Assembly: GCF_000195295.1 (NCBI RefSeq)
Contig: NC_015388.1
Coordinates: forward strand, 868,001 to 932,000
DNA from: Desulfobacca acetoxidans DSM 11109
GTDB lineage: Bacteria > Desulfobacterota > Desulfobaccia > Desulfobaccales > Desulfobaccaceae
Direction of reading: 5' to 3'
Length of the DNA: 64,000 nucleotides
The translations under genes and the position numbers were made by a program. Every line of letters starts with the position of its first letter. Within the stretch, counting starts at the first letter, position 1. A model generated the notes under the pieces. That model saw nothing but the letters and a program-made list of their open reading frames with translations. It did not search any database and had not been told where the DNA came from. Positions 44,352 to 51,916 of this stretch are shown here, in pieces.

Positions 44352-44984
44352 ATGAAACCCCTAAGATTTCTCTTGTTGTCTATGTTAATTTCTCTTTTCA
44401 CCTTGACACCGGCCTTAGCTTCTTACTGGTCATTAACCCCAGACGGCCAGATTGACACGGAAATAGGTGATGAAATCGCCTTTACTCTGACTTTCCACTC
44501 CACTGAAAATATTCCGCTTATGATTAGCTGGCAACTCGATTTTCAGGTTGACGCTACGGAATTAGAACCTGCTACGCTGGCCAGTGGGAAATATAAAGTA
44601 TACTATAATACCTTTGACGCCGGCTTTGGTCCCCTAAACATCAAAAATGGCTACTTCAAAGATGGCATTTATGATCTTTCCGCTGGAAGTTTGTTTGATG
44701 TATTGAACATAACTGCGGGAAACTCATACGACTTCGCAACTTTCTATATGAAAGTTATTGCCGACAATACCTGGGATGGCATTCCTGATGTGGCGCTCCT
44801 TTCCCAGATAGGAATTGAGTGGCTCGGCATTCAAGAAGAAACTGGAATTATACACCATTACGCAGGAGATGACGGTGCTTCGGTCGGCAGCCCCCCTGCC
44901 GTTCCTATTCCCGGGGCGATCTGGCTTCTGGGTATGGGGCTCCTGCGCCTGGCAGCCGGAGCTCGCAAGAGAGAGCGCCTGTAA
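44352..44984 (+). CDS. Cohesin-like exported protein with PEP-CTERM-type tail
   Basis: 210 residues, AGGAGAC before ATG 44352. Signal peptide MKPLRFLLLSMLISLFTLTP, then a beta-rich domain (DTEIGDEIAFTLTFHS; SWQLDFQVDATELEPATL) with the layout of cohesin modules. The tail is VPIPGAIWLLGMGLLRLAAG plus RKRERL. Cohesins bind dockerins, and a dockerin protein is encoded immediately upstream. The cohesin assignment rests on pattern only. Confidence 0.65.
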   Translation: MKPLRFLLLSMLISLFTLTPALASYWSLTPDGQIDTEIGDEIAFTLTFHSTENIPLMISWQLDFQVDATELEPATLASGKYKVYYNTFDAGFGPLNIKNGYFKDGIYDLSAGSLFDVLNITAGNSYDFATFYMKVIADNTWDGIPDVALLSQIGIEWLGIQEETGIIHHYAGDDGASVGSPPAVPIPGAIWLLGMGLLRLAAGARKRERL

Positions 44985-45118
44985 GGAGATAATCAGGCTG
45001 GCTGAAAGTGTGTTAGGGCGATGGGGGGCGTCCGTCTCTCCATCGCCGTTTTCATGAGTCTGACGGCAGCCACGGCCGCGGAGTGCACTTCTGATGCTTG
45101 CTGCTTTTCATAGATAAT

Positions 45119-45272
45119 CACATGTTCTCAAGAACACAACAAAGCATGAAAGAATGACCGGTAGCATAGGCCTCCAGGCCTGTGCATCAGCGTGCCGGCT
45201 GGAAAGCCTGCACCACCATCTCTCATACAAGATCACATGTTCTCAAGAACACAACAAAGCATGAAAACAGAG
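45119..45272 (+). repeat. Block of dispersed repeats R1-R2-R1
   Basis: R1 at 45119-45151, R2 (AGGCCTCCAGGCCTGTGC..GTGCCGGCTGGAAAGCC, 45168-45215) and R1 at 45229-45271. The same order recurs at 49663-49815 with few changes. A palindrome GTAGGGTGGGCA/TGCCCATCCTAC follows at 45275-45299. The 44984-45344 gap has no other recognised feature. Confidence 0.85.
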
Positions 45273-45343
45273 GCGTAGGGTGGGCATTGCCCATCCTACA
45301 AATTCATTCTGTTTTTATGCAAACAGAAAAAGGGAGAGGGCGT

Positions 45344-45955
45344 ATGAACGATAAGCGCCTTGTTATCGGGCTGGCCGTGCTGGCCGGCCTAGTATTGCTC
45401 ACCTTTTTGGCAAAAGGGCAATTCTTTTCAGGTGATGAGCCTACGGTGGCGGCTCCGGCGGTCCGCCCGGCTCCCTCGCCGGGCCAGGGGAGCAAAGCTG
45501 CGGGAATGCCGGCGACTCCCACCGTAAAACCTGTCCAGCCGCTCAGGACGACTGGAACCCTAGCGGTGGATCCTATGCATCTGGCCGAGGCTGAGGCTGT
45601 CCAGGTGCGCCACCAGTTGTACGAGGCCGAAGCCAAGGCCACCTTGCCGACCCTGTCCGTCCAAACCCACAATCCGGTCTGGGCCCTGCAATACGAGGCC
45701 AGACACGGTCGGTCGGCCACCAGCGGGTCAGCGGCCCAGGGGCCGATGCCGGCGCCGGAATCCGGTCCTTTCGGCAACATTCAGCCGCCGCCCGGTGAGA
45801 TTTGGATACGGCTCCCGGCTGACCAGGCCAGTCAGCACCGCGACCTTATGGCCCAGCATGCCGATCTCTACCGCAGAAATTCGGGGGAAAACGGCCCCGT
45901 AACCGTAACGCTTTGGGTGGGAGGTCGTCCTTATGCCCGCCAGCAATATAAATAG
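45344..45955 (+). CDS. Membrane-anchored hypothetical protein
   Basis: 203 residues from ATG 45344 behind AGGGAGAGGG; a longer frame start at 45182 lies in repeat DNA. One N-terminal membrane span (LVIGLAVLAGLVLLTFLA) is followed by a Pro/Ala-rich linker and a C-terminal region with GEIWIRLPADQASQHRDLM. No known domain recognised. It overlaps the DUF1573 gene by 23 bases, so they are probably expressed together. A periplasmic or envelope role is inferred. Confidence 0.7.
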   Translation: MNDKRLVIGLAVLAGLVLLTFLAKGQFFSGDEPTVAAPAVRPAPSPGQGSKAAGMPATPTVKPVQPLRTTGTLAVDPMHLAEAEAVQVRHQLYEAEAKATLPTLSVQTHNPVWALQYEARHGRSATSGSAAQGPMPAPESGPFGNIQPPPGEIWIRLPADQASQHRDLMAQHADLYRRNSGENGPVTVTLWVGGRPYARQQYK

Positions 45956-46943
45956 AGCCTTCGGTGCTGCTCTCCTCGGCCTCTGGCTGCTGTTCAGCCA
46001 GACAAGTCATACTGCTGCGAGCCAGCCCCCCCCGGATGCTCCCGTCATCCGTTTCGAGTCCGAGTCTCTGAACCTGGGGAAGGTGTTGGAAGGCGCGGTG
46101 CTGACAACCCGAATCCAGGTCCGGAACACGGGAGGTGCTCCCTTGCACATTCGGAAAGTGGAGACGGGGTGCTGTGGGATCACGGTGCTGGACTTCCCGC
46201 CGGAGGTTCCCCCCGGTGGTAAAGACGAGATCCAGATCAGAATCAACACGACAGGAGTCAATGGCGAGCGCACCTTCAAAACCGCCGTGCATTCCAACGA
46301 CCCGGCCTTGCCAGTAGCGCTGGTAAAAGTTATGGCGCAGATTACCCCGCTGCTGAGCATCACGCCAGACCGGATTTTTCTCACGGGCCTGGCTGGCCGG
46401 CCCCTGGAGCAGCAACTGGAACTTATCTGGAGAGGTGAAACCCGTCTGAAGGTGCACGCCGATCTCAATGACGTCGCCCGGAATATTCGGGTGGCGATCT
46501 CGCCCCTGACCCCTGGCCGGAGATTTCTTCTGAAGGCGGAAAATCTTTTACATACTCCCGGAAGTTACCGGGGCCGGTTGCTGCTCAGGACGAATTTCCC
46601 GGGCAAGGAAAGAATCGTGGTCCCGGTGTTCGGACGGATAACCCCGGCAGTGGCGGCTTATCCGGCGCGGCTCGTCCTTACCCACATTCGCTGTCCCCAG
46701 TGCCCGAAGCAGAAATATTCCGGCGAAGTCACCATCCGCAGTCACGACGAAGTGCCCTTCCAGGTCCAAAACGCGGCCGGTGAGGGACTCACCTGCTATG
46801 TCGAGCCCCTTATTCCAGGCCGGGCCTATCGCCTCCAGGTTCGCTACACTGCCGAGAGCGAACAGCCCCTGGCAACGCACCTGCAGATCCGGACCGACCG
46901 GAAAGACTTTGAGGTACTTACCATTCCGGTTTCCACCCCGTGA
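45933..46943 (+). CDS. DUF1573 domain exported protein
   Basis: 336 residues with a signal peptide. The first immunoglobulin-like domain has LNLGKVLEGAVLTTRIQVRN, TGGAPLHIRKVETGCCG and VHSNDPALPV, the DUF1573 pattern. A C-terminal part contains CPQCPKQKYSGEV. Such ASH/MSP-like domains occur on secreted and surface proteins. It overlaps the preceding gene and ends 12 bases from the convergent tadG gene. Confidence 0.78.
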   Translation: MPASNINRAFGAALLGLWLLFSQTSHTAASQPPPDAPVIRFESESLNLGKVLEGAVLTTRIQVRNTGGAPLHIRKVETGCCGITVLDFPPEVPPGGKDEIQIRINTTGVNGERTFKTAVHSNDPALPVALVKVMAQITPLLSITPDRIFLTGLAGRPLEQQLELIWRGETRLKVHADLNDVARNIRVAISPLTPGRRFLLKAENLLHTPGSYRGRLLLRTNFPGKERIVVPVFGRITPAVAAYPARLVLTHIRCPQCPKQKYSGEVTIRSHDEVPFQVQNAAGEGLTCYVEPLIPGRAYRLQVRYTAESEQPLATHLQIRTDRKDFEVLTIPVSTP

Positions 46944-46955
46944 GCCGGGTTTGTT

Positions 46956-48353
46956 TTAATTCCCCGAGGACTCCAGCACCCCCAATTTAGGTATAACCGG
47001 CGGACAGGGCGGACCGAAGCGGCAGTCGCCGGGCTGAGAGAGCATCCCGTAATAAAGCCGGGTCGTTACCCCGTCGGTATCGCCGTCGATGTCGCCATCC
47101 GCAATGACCCTCATTTTGGCGGAACGGGCGCCCCGTACCAGAAAGTCCCCGCCGGTGCGGAACACCACGCCTTCCGACAGGACCCCGTGAGTCCACATTT
47201 CTATACTTTTGGGGGAGATGATGAGCACCTGTTCCTGACCCTCGCTACCCAAGCTGAGATTGGGGTAAACACTGGTTTGTAAATGTGTTATCAGAATCGG
47301 GCAGGTGGTTACAAAGGTGAGATTGCTGATCGTATAGCCGTTCGGGGTATGCGACATATCGGTAGTGGAGGGCTTTGGACCGATCAGAACCCGGTAGTCG
47401 TCGGGGGGGGGATTGCCGGCGTCGAAGAAGATCACCCGGCGCTCGGAACCAGCCAGTCCGCCCAAATCAAAGTTGTAATGATACTTCCCGAGATACAGGA
47501 AGGAAGACGTGCTGTAGAAGACATTGTCTTTCCCGGCGTCGGCCGGCGTATAGATAACATCGGCCCGCGCCTTCCAGATTTTCAGATAATCTTCATCCAC
47601 CGGGCGGATCTCGGTGATGGGAGACACGCCCGTCTGAGCCCCGGCCAAGGCATGCGGCGAACCGCCATCCCAATTAATGGTCATTTTGCTTCCTGACCAG
47701 GATGTCTTGACGGTTACCGGGCATTCCAGCATCTGTCCGGCGCACAGGAGGCGGCAATCGGAGAAAGTCGGGGGGCCATATGATTTGCCGCTCATGGAAG
47801 CGCTGGCCGGATACTTGATATCGCCGTTGCTATAAAAGGTGCAGTTTTGCCATTGGCTGTTGTGTCCCAGCAAGATGTCGCCGTCCAGACTTACCATGTC
47901 GAACCGCCTTAAAAAGGCTACCGCCATGGCAGCGACGGTCCCGCTTTTATTGAGCCCGGTCAGCGTGACGTTATTGGTGAGGCAGGCCACGGCCACGGCG
48001 TTGACGTATTCCCCCGCCGGCATGCCGCTTTTCTCGACAAAATCTTTATACACGGGGAAGTCGCCATAGTCGTTCATTTCGTCATAGAAGCCGAAGGTTA
48101 CGAACACCTCATGATTAGCCCCGGTAAGGCCGTTTTCCGCGGCGACGTTCCGGACAATGGCCTCGATATCTTCCTGGTCTCCCGCGCACAAGTTTGTCGC
48201 CCCTGCCAGGGCGGCGGCTTCCACGGCATTCTGCGTATGGTTTTTTTCCACATAGAGAAAAGCGGTGTCCAGGCTGAAGCCCAGCACCCCCACCAGTGCG
48301 AAGAGGCAGACCGCCACAACGACGGCGACACTTCCTTTTTCATCGCTCAACAT
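46956..48353 (-). CDS. tadG: TadG-like pilus assembly protein
   Basis: 465 residues. The N-terminal segment GSVAVVVAVCLFALVGVLGF followed by D..FLYVEKNHTQNAVEAAALAGA is the TadE/TadG membrane-anchored helix. The long C-terminal part (KYPASASMSGKSYGPP and on) is extracytoplasmic and has no von Willebrand domain, which some TadG proteins have. It is the last gene of the leftward Tad cluster. Confidence 0.82.
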   Translation of the reverse strand: MLSDEKGSVAVVVAVCLFALVGVLGFSLDTAFLYVEKNHTQNAVEAAALAGATNLCAGDQEDIEAIVRNVAAENGLTGANHEVFVTFGFYDEMNDYGDFPVYKDFVEKSGMPAGEYVNAVAVACLTNNVTLTGLNKSGTVAAMAVAFLRRFDMVSLDGDILLGHNSQWQNCTFYSNGDIKYPASASMSGKSYGPPTFSDCRLLCAGQMLECPVTVKTSWSGSKMTINWDGGSPHALAGAQTGVSPITEIRPVDEDYLKIWKARADVIYTPADAGKDNVFYSTSSFLYLGKYHYNFDLGGLAGSERRVIFFDAGNPPPDDYRVLIGPKPSTTDMSHTPNGYTISNLTFVTTCPILITHLQTSVYPNLSLGSEGQEQVLIISPKSIEMWTHGVLSEGVVFRTGGDFLVRGARSAKMRVIADGDIDGDTDGVTTRLYYGMLSQPGDCRFGPPCPPVIPKLGVLESSGN

Positions 48354-48447
48354 GATGACTTTGTTCTCTTCGAGAGTAAATCTAAAAAGTTACATACCGG
48401 CTGCCAAAGCAGATGATAAGGCCCCGGTCCAGGTTTCCCGATGCCGA

Positions 48448-48729
48448 CTAGTCATTTGATTGGGTGTCAAACTGTGATTGAACCTTGCCTTTGTTATCCT
48501 TCTTTTTCTCGGTCAACATTGGGATATACCGCTTTTTCTGGATTTCCATGGCGATTTCTCCCGGCAGGGTCGCGGCCGGGCTGGGGTTGGCCGGCGCGTC
48601 GGGATTTTTAACCTGGGCCTCAAACCACTGCTGGTAAGACTGGCCGTAGTTATCAGGGTCATGGGCGCAGCCGCTGCTCAGCATCAGCAGGGTCGCTAGC
48701 AAGAGAGATGATAGGATTAAACGTTGCAT
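48448..48729 (-). CDS. Small lipoprotein of the Tad cluster
   Basis: 93 residues with a signal peptide ending in the lipobox LSSGC, followed by a charged tail (EIQKKRYIPMLTEKKKDNK). Same strand between tadD and tadG. No family recognised; it may be a small outer-membrane partner of the pilus. Confidence 0.75.
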   Translation of the reverse strand: MQRLILSSLLLATLLMLSSGCAHDPDNYGQSYQQWFEAQVKNPDAPANPSPAATLPGEIAMEIQKKRYIPMLTEKKKDNKGKVQSQFDTQSND

Positions 48730-48742
48730 ACATGCTTCTCCA

Positions 48743-49615
48743 TCACGGTTTCGCAGTCTTGCGATCTTGCCGCGAGTCCCCCTGATTCCCCAGGTTTGCT
48801 TGCGCGGCCGGGAGGGTTTCGTCTATGCTGAGGGCCGTTCGATAGTGCTGCAAGGCCGCCTTGCGGTTGCCGTTGATTTCGTAGAGGACTCCGAGATTGT
48901 TGGACGCGGCCGCGGGAGGGCTATATTGTTTTAACAGCGCCGCGGCCTGATCGAACCGTCCCTGCAGGGCGTAGCACAAGGCCAGGTTATTGACGGCAAT
49001 TTTTAAATCCGGATTCAGAACGAGGCTCTCCCGGAGGTATTTCTCCGCTTCCTGGAAGCGTTCCGCCATGAGCTTGGAAAACCCCAAGTTGCTGTAGAAG
49101 TCGGCCCTGGCCGGATTGAGCTCAATGGCTTTCTGGTAGGATTCCCAGGCTTGTTCTCTCGACCCCGAAAGATCCAGGGCCAGGCCCAGGCCGTTATGAG
49201 AGGGAGCATAGCTCCGGTCAATCGACAAGGCTCGGCGGAAGCTCTCCAAGGCCTTGGGATACTGGCCCAATCCTAAATAACACCGGCCCGTAAGGTGGTA
49301 AACCTCGCATGTCCTTCCAGCGGTATCCTGGGCCTGCTCCAGTTGCACCAGGGCCACCTGGAAAAGGCCTTTGTCCACCAGTGCCCGGGCCAGCTCCAGG
49401 TGGTTGGGCTTCGGCTTTTCTTTTTCCCATTTCTCCTGGTTCTGCATTTCGGCCCGTTTAGTCATCTCGGCCATCTGGCGCTCCTGAGAAGAGGCGGTTT
49501 TGCGAGAGCACCCCCACAGACTCGGGACCAGCAGTCCCAGCAGAGACAGGACGAGAAGTATCCTTGGTATTAATCCTGCTTTCGCAGCAAAAGTCATTTT
49601 ACGAGTCATTTTCAT
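48743..49615 (-). CDS. tadD: TPR lipoprotein, TadD-like
   Basis: 290 residues. The signal peptide ends in lipobox SLWGC. From about residue 70, five to six tetratricopeptide repeats follow (LARALVDKGLFQVALVQLEQ; AYALQ..FDQAAALLKQY; YRTALSIDETLPAAQANLG). TadD is the outer-membrane lipoprotein that assists secretin assembly in Tad pili. Same strand as the tad genes but separated from tadC by about 400 bases of repeat DNA. Confidence 0.83.
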   Translation of the reverse strand: MKMTRKMTFAAKAGLIPRILLVLSLLGLLVPSLWGCSRKTASSQERQMAEMTKRAEMQNQEKWEKEKPKPNHLELARALVDKGLFQVALVQLEQAQDTAGRTCEVYHLTGRCYLGLGQYPKALESFRRALSIDRSYAPSHNGLGLALDLSGSREQAWESYQKAIELNPARADFYSNLGFSKLMAERFQEAEKYLRESLVLNPDLKIAVNNLALCYALQGRFDQAAALLKQYSPPAAASNNLGVLYEINGNRKAALQHYRTALSIDETLPAAQANLGNQGDSRQDRKTAKP

Positions 49616-49662
49616 CAGCCCTTAATCATGGCGCCTCGAGTACCGCAATGCCGACCCGGTTG

Positions 49663-49815
49663 TCACATGTTCTGGGGAACACAACGAAGCATGAAAGAAT
49701 GACTGGTAGCATAGGCCTCCAGGCCTGTGCATCAGCGTGCCGGCTGGAAAGCCTGCACCACCATCTTTCATACAAGTGCTCATGTTCTGAGGAACACAAC
49801 GAAGCATAAAAACAG
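49663..49815 (+). repeat. Block of dispersed repeats R1-R2-R1, second copy
   Basis: R1 (CATGTTCTGGGGAACACAAC, 49666 on), R2 (49706-49764) and R1 (49772-49816) match the block at 45119. It lies between tadD and tadC. Confidence 0.85.
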
Positions 49816-49816
49816 A

Positions 49817-49980
49817 ATCGTGGCGGCTGCTCACAATAATGTTTTTGCTGCTCACGGCTCACGGCTCACGGCTCACTGTTTTTATACAAGTGCTCATGTT
49901 CTGAGGAACACAACGAAGCATAAAAACAGCCGATTTTCATCGAGAGAAAAAATGTTATAGGGCGGGCCGCGCCCGCCGTA
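49817..49980 (+). repeat. R3 units, R1 copy and R4 half, tandem repeat DNA
   Basis: 7-base units CACGGCT repeated four times (49853-49878), a further R1 copy (49885-49929) and one R4 arm (ATAGGGCGGGCC.., 49957-49980). With the preceding block they fill the 49615-50019 gap; no gene or promoter was recognised. Confidence 0.8.
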
Positions 49981-50018
49981 TTCATCGGCCCGACCAGGAA
50001 AATATTTCCGGCTTGACG

Positions 50019-50957
50019 CTAAAAATGCTGACTGAGCTTTTCAAGCATCTTAATCATGGCCGGACCCAGGACCACCAGGAGGAGGGCCGGCAGGATCAGC
50101 ATTGTCATGGGAAACGTCAGTTTGGTGGAGACCTTGGCCCCTTGCTCCTCCGCGGCCTGCATACGTTCGGTCCTTAAGGAGACGGAATAGACCTTCAGGG
50201 ATTCGGCGATATCCGTTCCCAGGCGGCTGGATTGCATGAGCACGTTTACCACTCCGCTCAAGGCATTCACCTGGTTCCGGTCAACAATCTTTTCCAGGAC
50301 CTCCTTTCTGGGAAGGCCGCTTTGGATTTCAAGGAAGTATTGGGCCAGTTCCCGCGAAAGCACCGGGGCTATATCCCGCAGCTCCCGGCTGACGCGATAT
50401 AGGGCACTGTCCAGACTGAGCCCTGCTTCGATGCAGATATTTAACAGATCCAAGACGTCGGGCAGCTCCTGCCAGATCTTCAGGCGGCGCTCGGAAGCCT
50501 GGCGGCGCAATATCACCGCGGGGAGATAATAACCTGCAGTCAGCGGCAGGAAAAGAATGAGCAGACTTCTTGACGTCCACCCTCCGGCGAAAAATAGCCA
50601 GAGCACATAGAGGGCGCCGAGCCCCAAAGCCAACAGGGCTCGCAGCCCGAAATAAGCCTCAACCAGATTATAGGGAGCCGAACGGTATCCGGCCTGGCAA
50701 AGAAGGCGCCTGATGACGGCCAGATCTTCCTCACCCGACGGGGCCGCCAGGCGTCCCAGGGGAAGGACAACCTCGGTCAGCAGCCGTTGAGGCGCAGCAT
50801 CGCCGAAGAAAGACTTGGGCCTGTCCCGGCCTGCCGTGAGACTTCTTTTAATTAACCGGGTGTAGAGCCTTTGCTCAGCCAGACGGCCCAGATAATAGGC
50901 CAGTGTGGTTACCCCCGCAAAGGATAATACCGCGGCGGTGAGGCTCCATGGATTCAT
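50019..50957 (-). CDS. tadC: Tad pilus inner-membrane protein TadC
   Basis: 312 residues with a T2SSF domain: ELPDVLDLLNICIEAGLSLD, helices around residues 95-135 and the terminal membrane span near TFPMTMLILPALLLVVLGPA. TadB and TadC form the inner-membrane platform on which TadA works. Its ATG overlaps the tadB stop by 4 bases. Confidence 0.92.
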   Translation of the reverse strand: MNPWSLTAAVLSFAGVTTLAYYLGRLAEQRLYTRLIKRSLTAGRDRPKSFFGDAAPQRLLTEVVLPLGRLAAPSGEEDLAVIRRLLCQAGYRSAPYNLVEAYFGLRALLALGLGALYVLWLFFAGGWTSRSLLILFLPLTAGYYLPAVILRRQASERRLKIWQELPDVLDLLNICIEAGLSLDSALYRVSRELRDIAPVLSRELAQYFLEIQSGLPRKEVLEKIVDRNQVNALSGVVNVLMQSSRLGTDIAESLKVYSVSLRTERMQAAEEQGAKVSTKLTFPMTMLILPALLLVVLGPAMIKMLEKLSQHF

Positions 50958-51916
50958 ACTTTGACCCTCAACATGGCGCGCATGACGAGAAAACCCGCCG
51001 CCTCCATAAGAATCACCACCACGAGGAGCTTCCGGCCCAGAGGGTGATCCCGAAAAACGCGCATATACTCCGGTCTCAAGAGCCAGGTGACGGCGGCAAA
51101 ACCCAACGGTAAGATCCCCAGAATGAAAGCGGTGGTCCTGCCTTCGGCGGTAGAGGCTCTCACCCGGCGCTGGAAGTGTAACCTGGCTCGAATGGTGCTG
51201 GCCAATCCGGCCAGAATATCCGTCAGCTTGCCGCCCGTTTCCCTCTGGATAACGAAGGTGGCGCAGAGAATCCGCACATCTGGCAGCCGGGGGTAGCGCC
51301 GCTGGAAATTTTTTATAACCGTTTCAAACGGCAGCCCCATGGCCATTTCCTCGTTGATGGCGCGGAAATCGGCGCCGATGGGGGGCGGGAAGCCGCGGGC
51401 CACTTCCAGGGTGGCGGCATCCACCGATTGCCCGACCTTGAGGCTCCGCACTATGGTGTCGATGGCGTCGGGAAGCTGCGCCACCAGCTTCTCCTCCCGG
51501 CGGGCCCGCCTGATCATGAGAACCCCCAAGGGCAGGCAGAGGCCGGCTGCGAAAGCCAGGAAGCTCAGGACGGCGTTCCCGAATAGAAGGAGGGGGAGGA
51601 GCATGAAAACAAAACCGCAACAAACCGATACCAGGAAAAAGCGCTCGAGACTAAGGCCCGCCCAGGCAGATTGAATCAATGTCTCCAGGCCGCTCAAATC
51701 AACGCGGGTCAGCAGCATTGTCAGGAACCTGGTCTCCTGGCGAACCGCTTCCTCCTCCGGCATCCGGTCGCCTCTCCGGCGGCCCACCGTGAGACTCCGG
51801 ATCAACTGATCCTTCCTGGCCTGTTTGAGGTCCTCATAACCAAAATAAAAGGCAAGGACGAGCCCGAATACGGTCAGGAAGACAAGGCCGGCGATGAGTG
51901 CGGTCATACCGGTCAC
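50954..51916 (-). CDS. tadB: Tad pilus inner-membrane protein TadB
   Basis: 320 residues. A T2SSF-type fold with QLPDAIDTIVRSLKVGQSVD and RETGGKLTDILAGLASTIR is flanked by membrane spans at the N-terminus, near residue 100 and at the C-terminus. It overlaps tadA by 4 bases. Confidence 0.92.
   Translation of the reverse strand: MTGMTALIAGLVFLTVFGLVLAFYFGYEDLKQARKDQLIRSLTVGRRRGDRMPEEEAVRQETRFLTMLLTRVDLSGLETLIQSAWAGLSLERFFLVSVCCGFVFMLLPLLLFGNAVLSFLAFAAGLCLPLGVLMIRRARREEKLVAQLPDAIDTIVRSLKVGQSVDAATLEVARGFPPPIGADFRAINEEMAMGLPFETVIKNFQRRYPRLPDVRILCATFVIQRETGGKLTDILAGLASTIRARLHFQRRVRASTAEGRTTAFILGILPLGFAAVTWLLRPEYMRVFRDHPLGRKLLVVVILMEAAGFLVMRAMLRVKV

Noticed and set aside
49853-49880. CRISPR-like array
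   Set aside because: The units are 7 bases with no spacers, and no cas genes are present. It is a simple tandem repeat.
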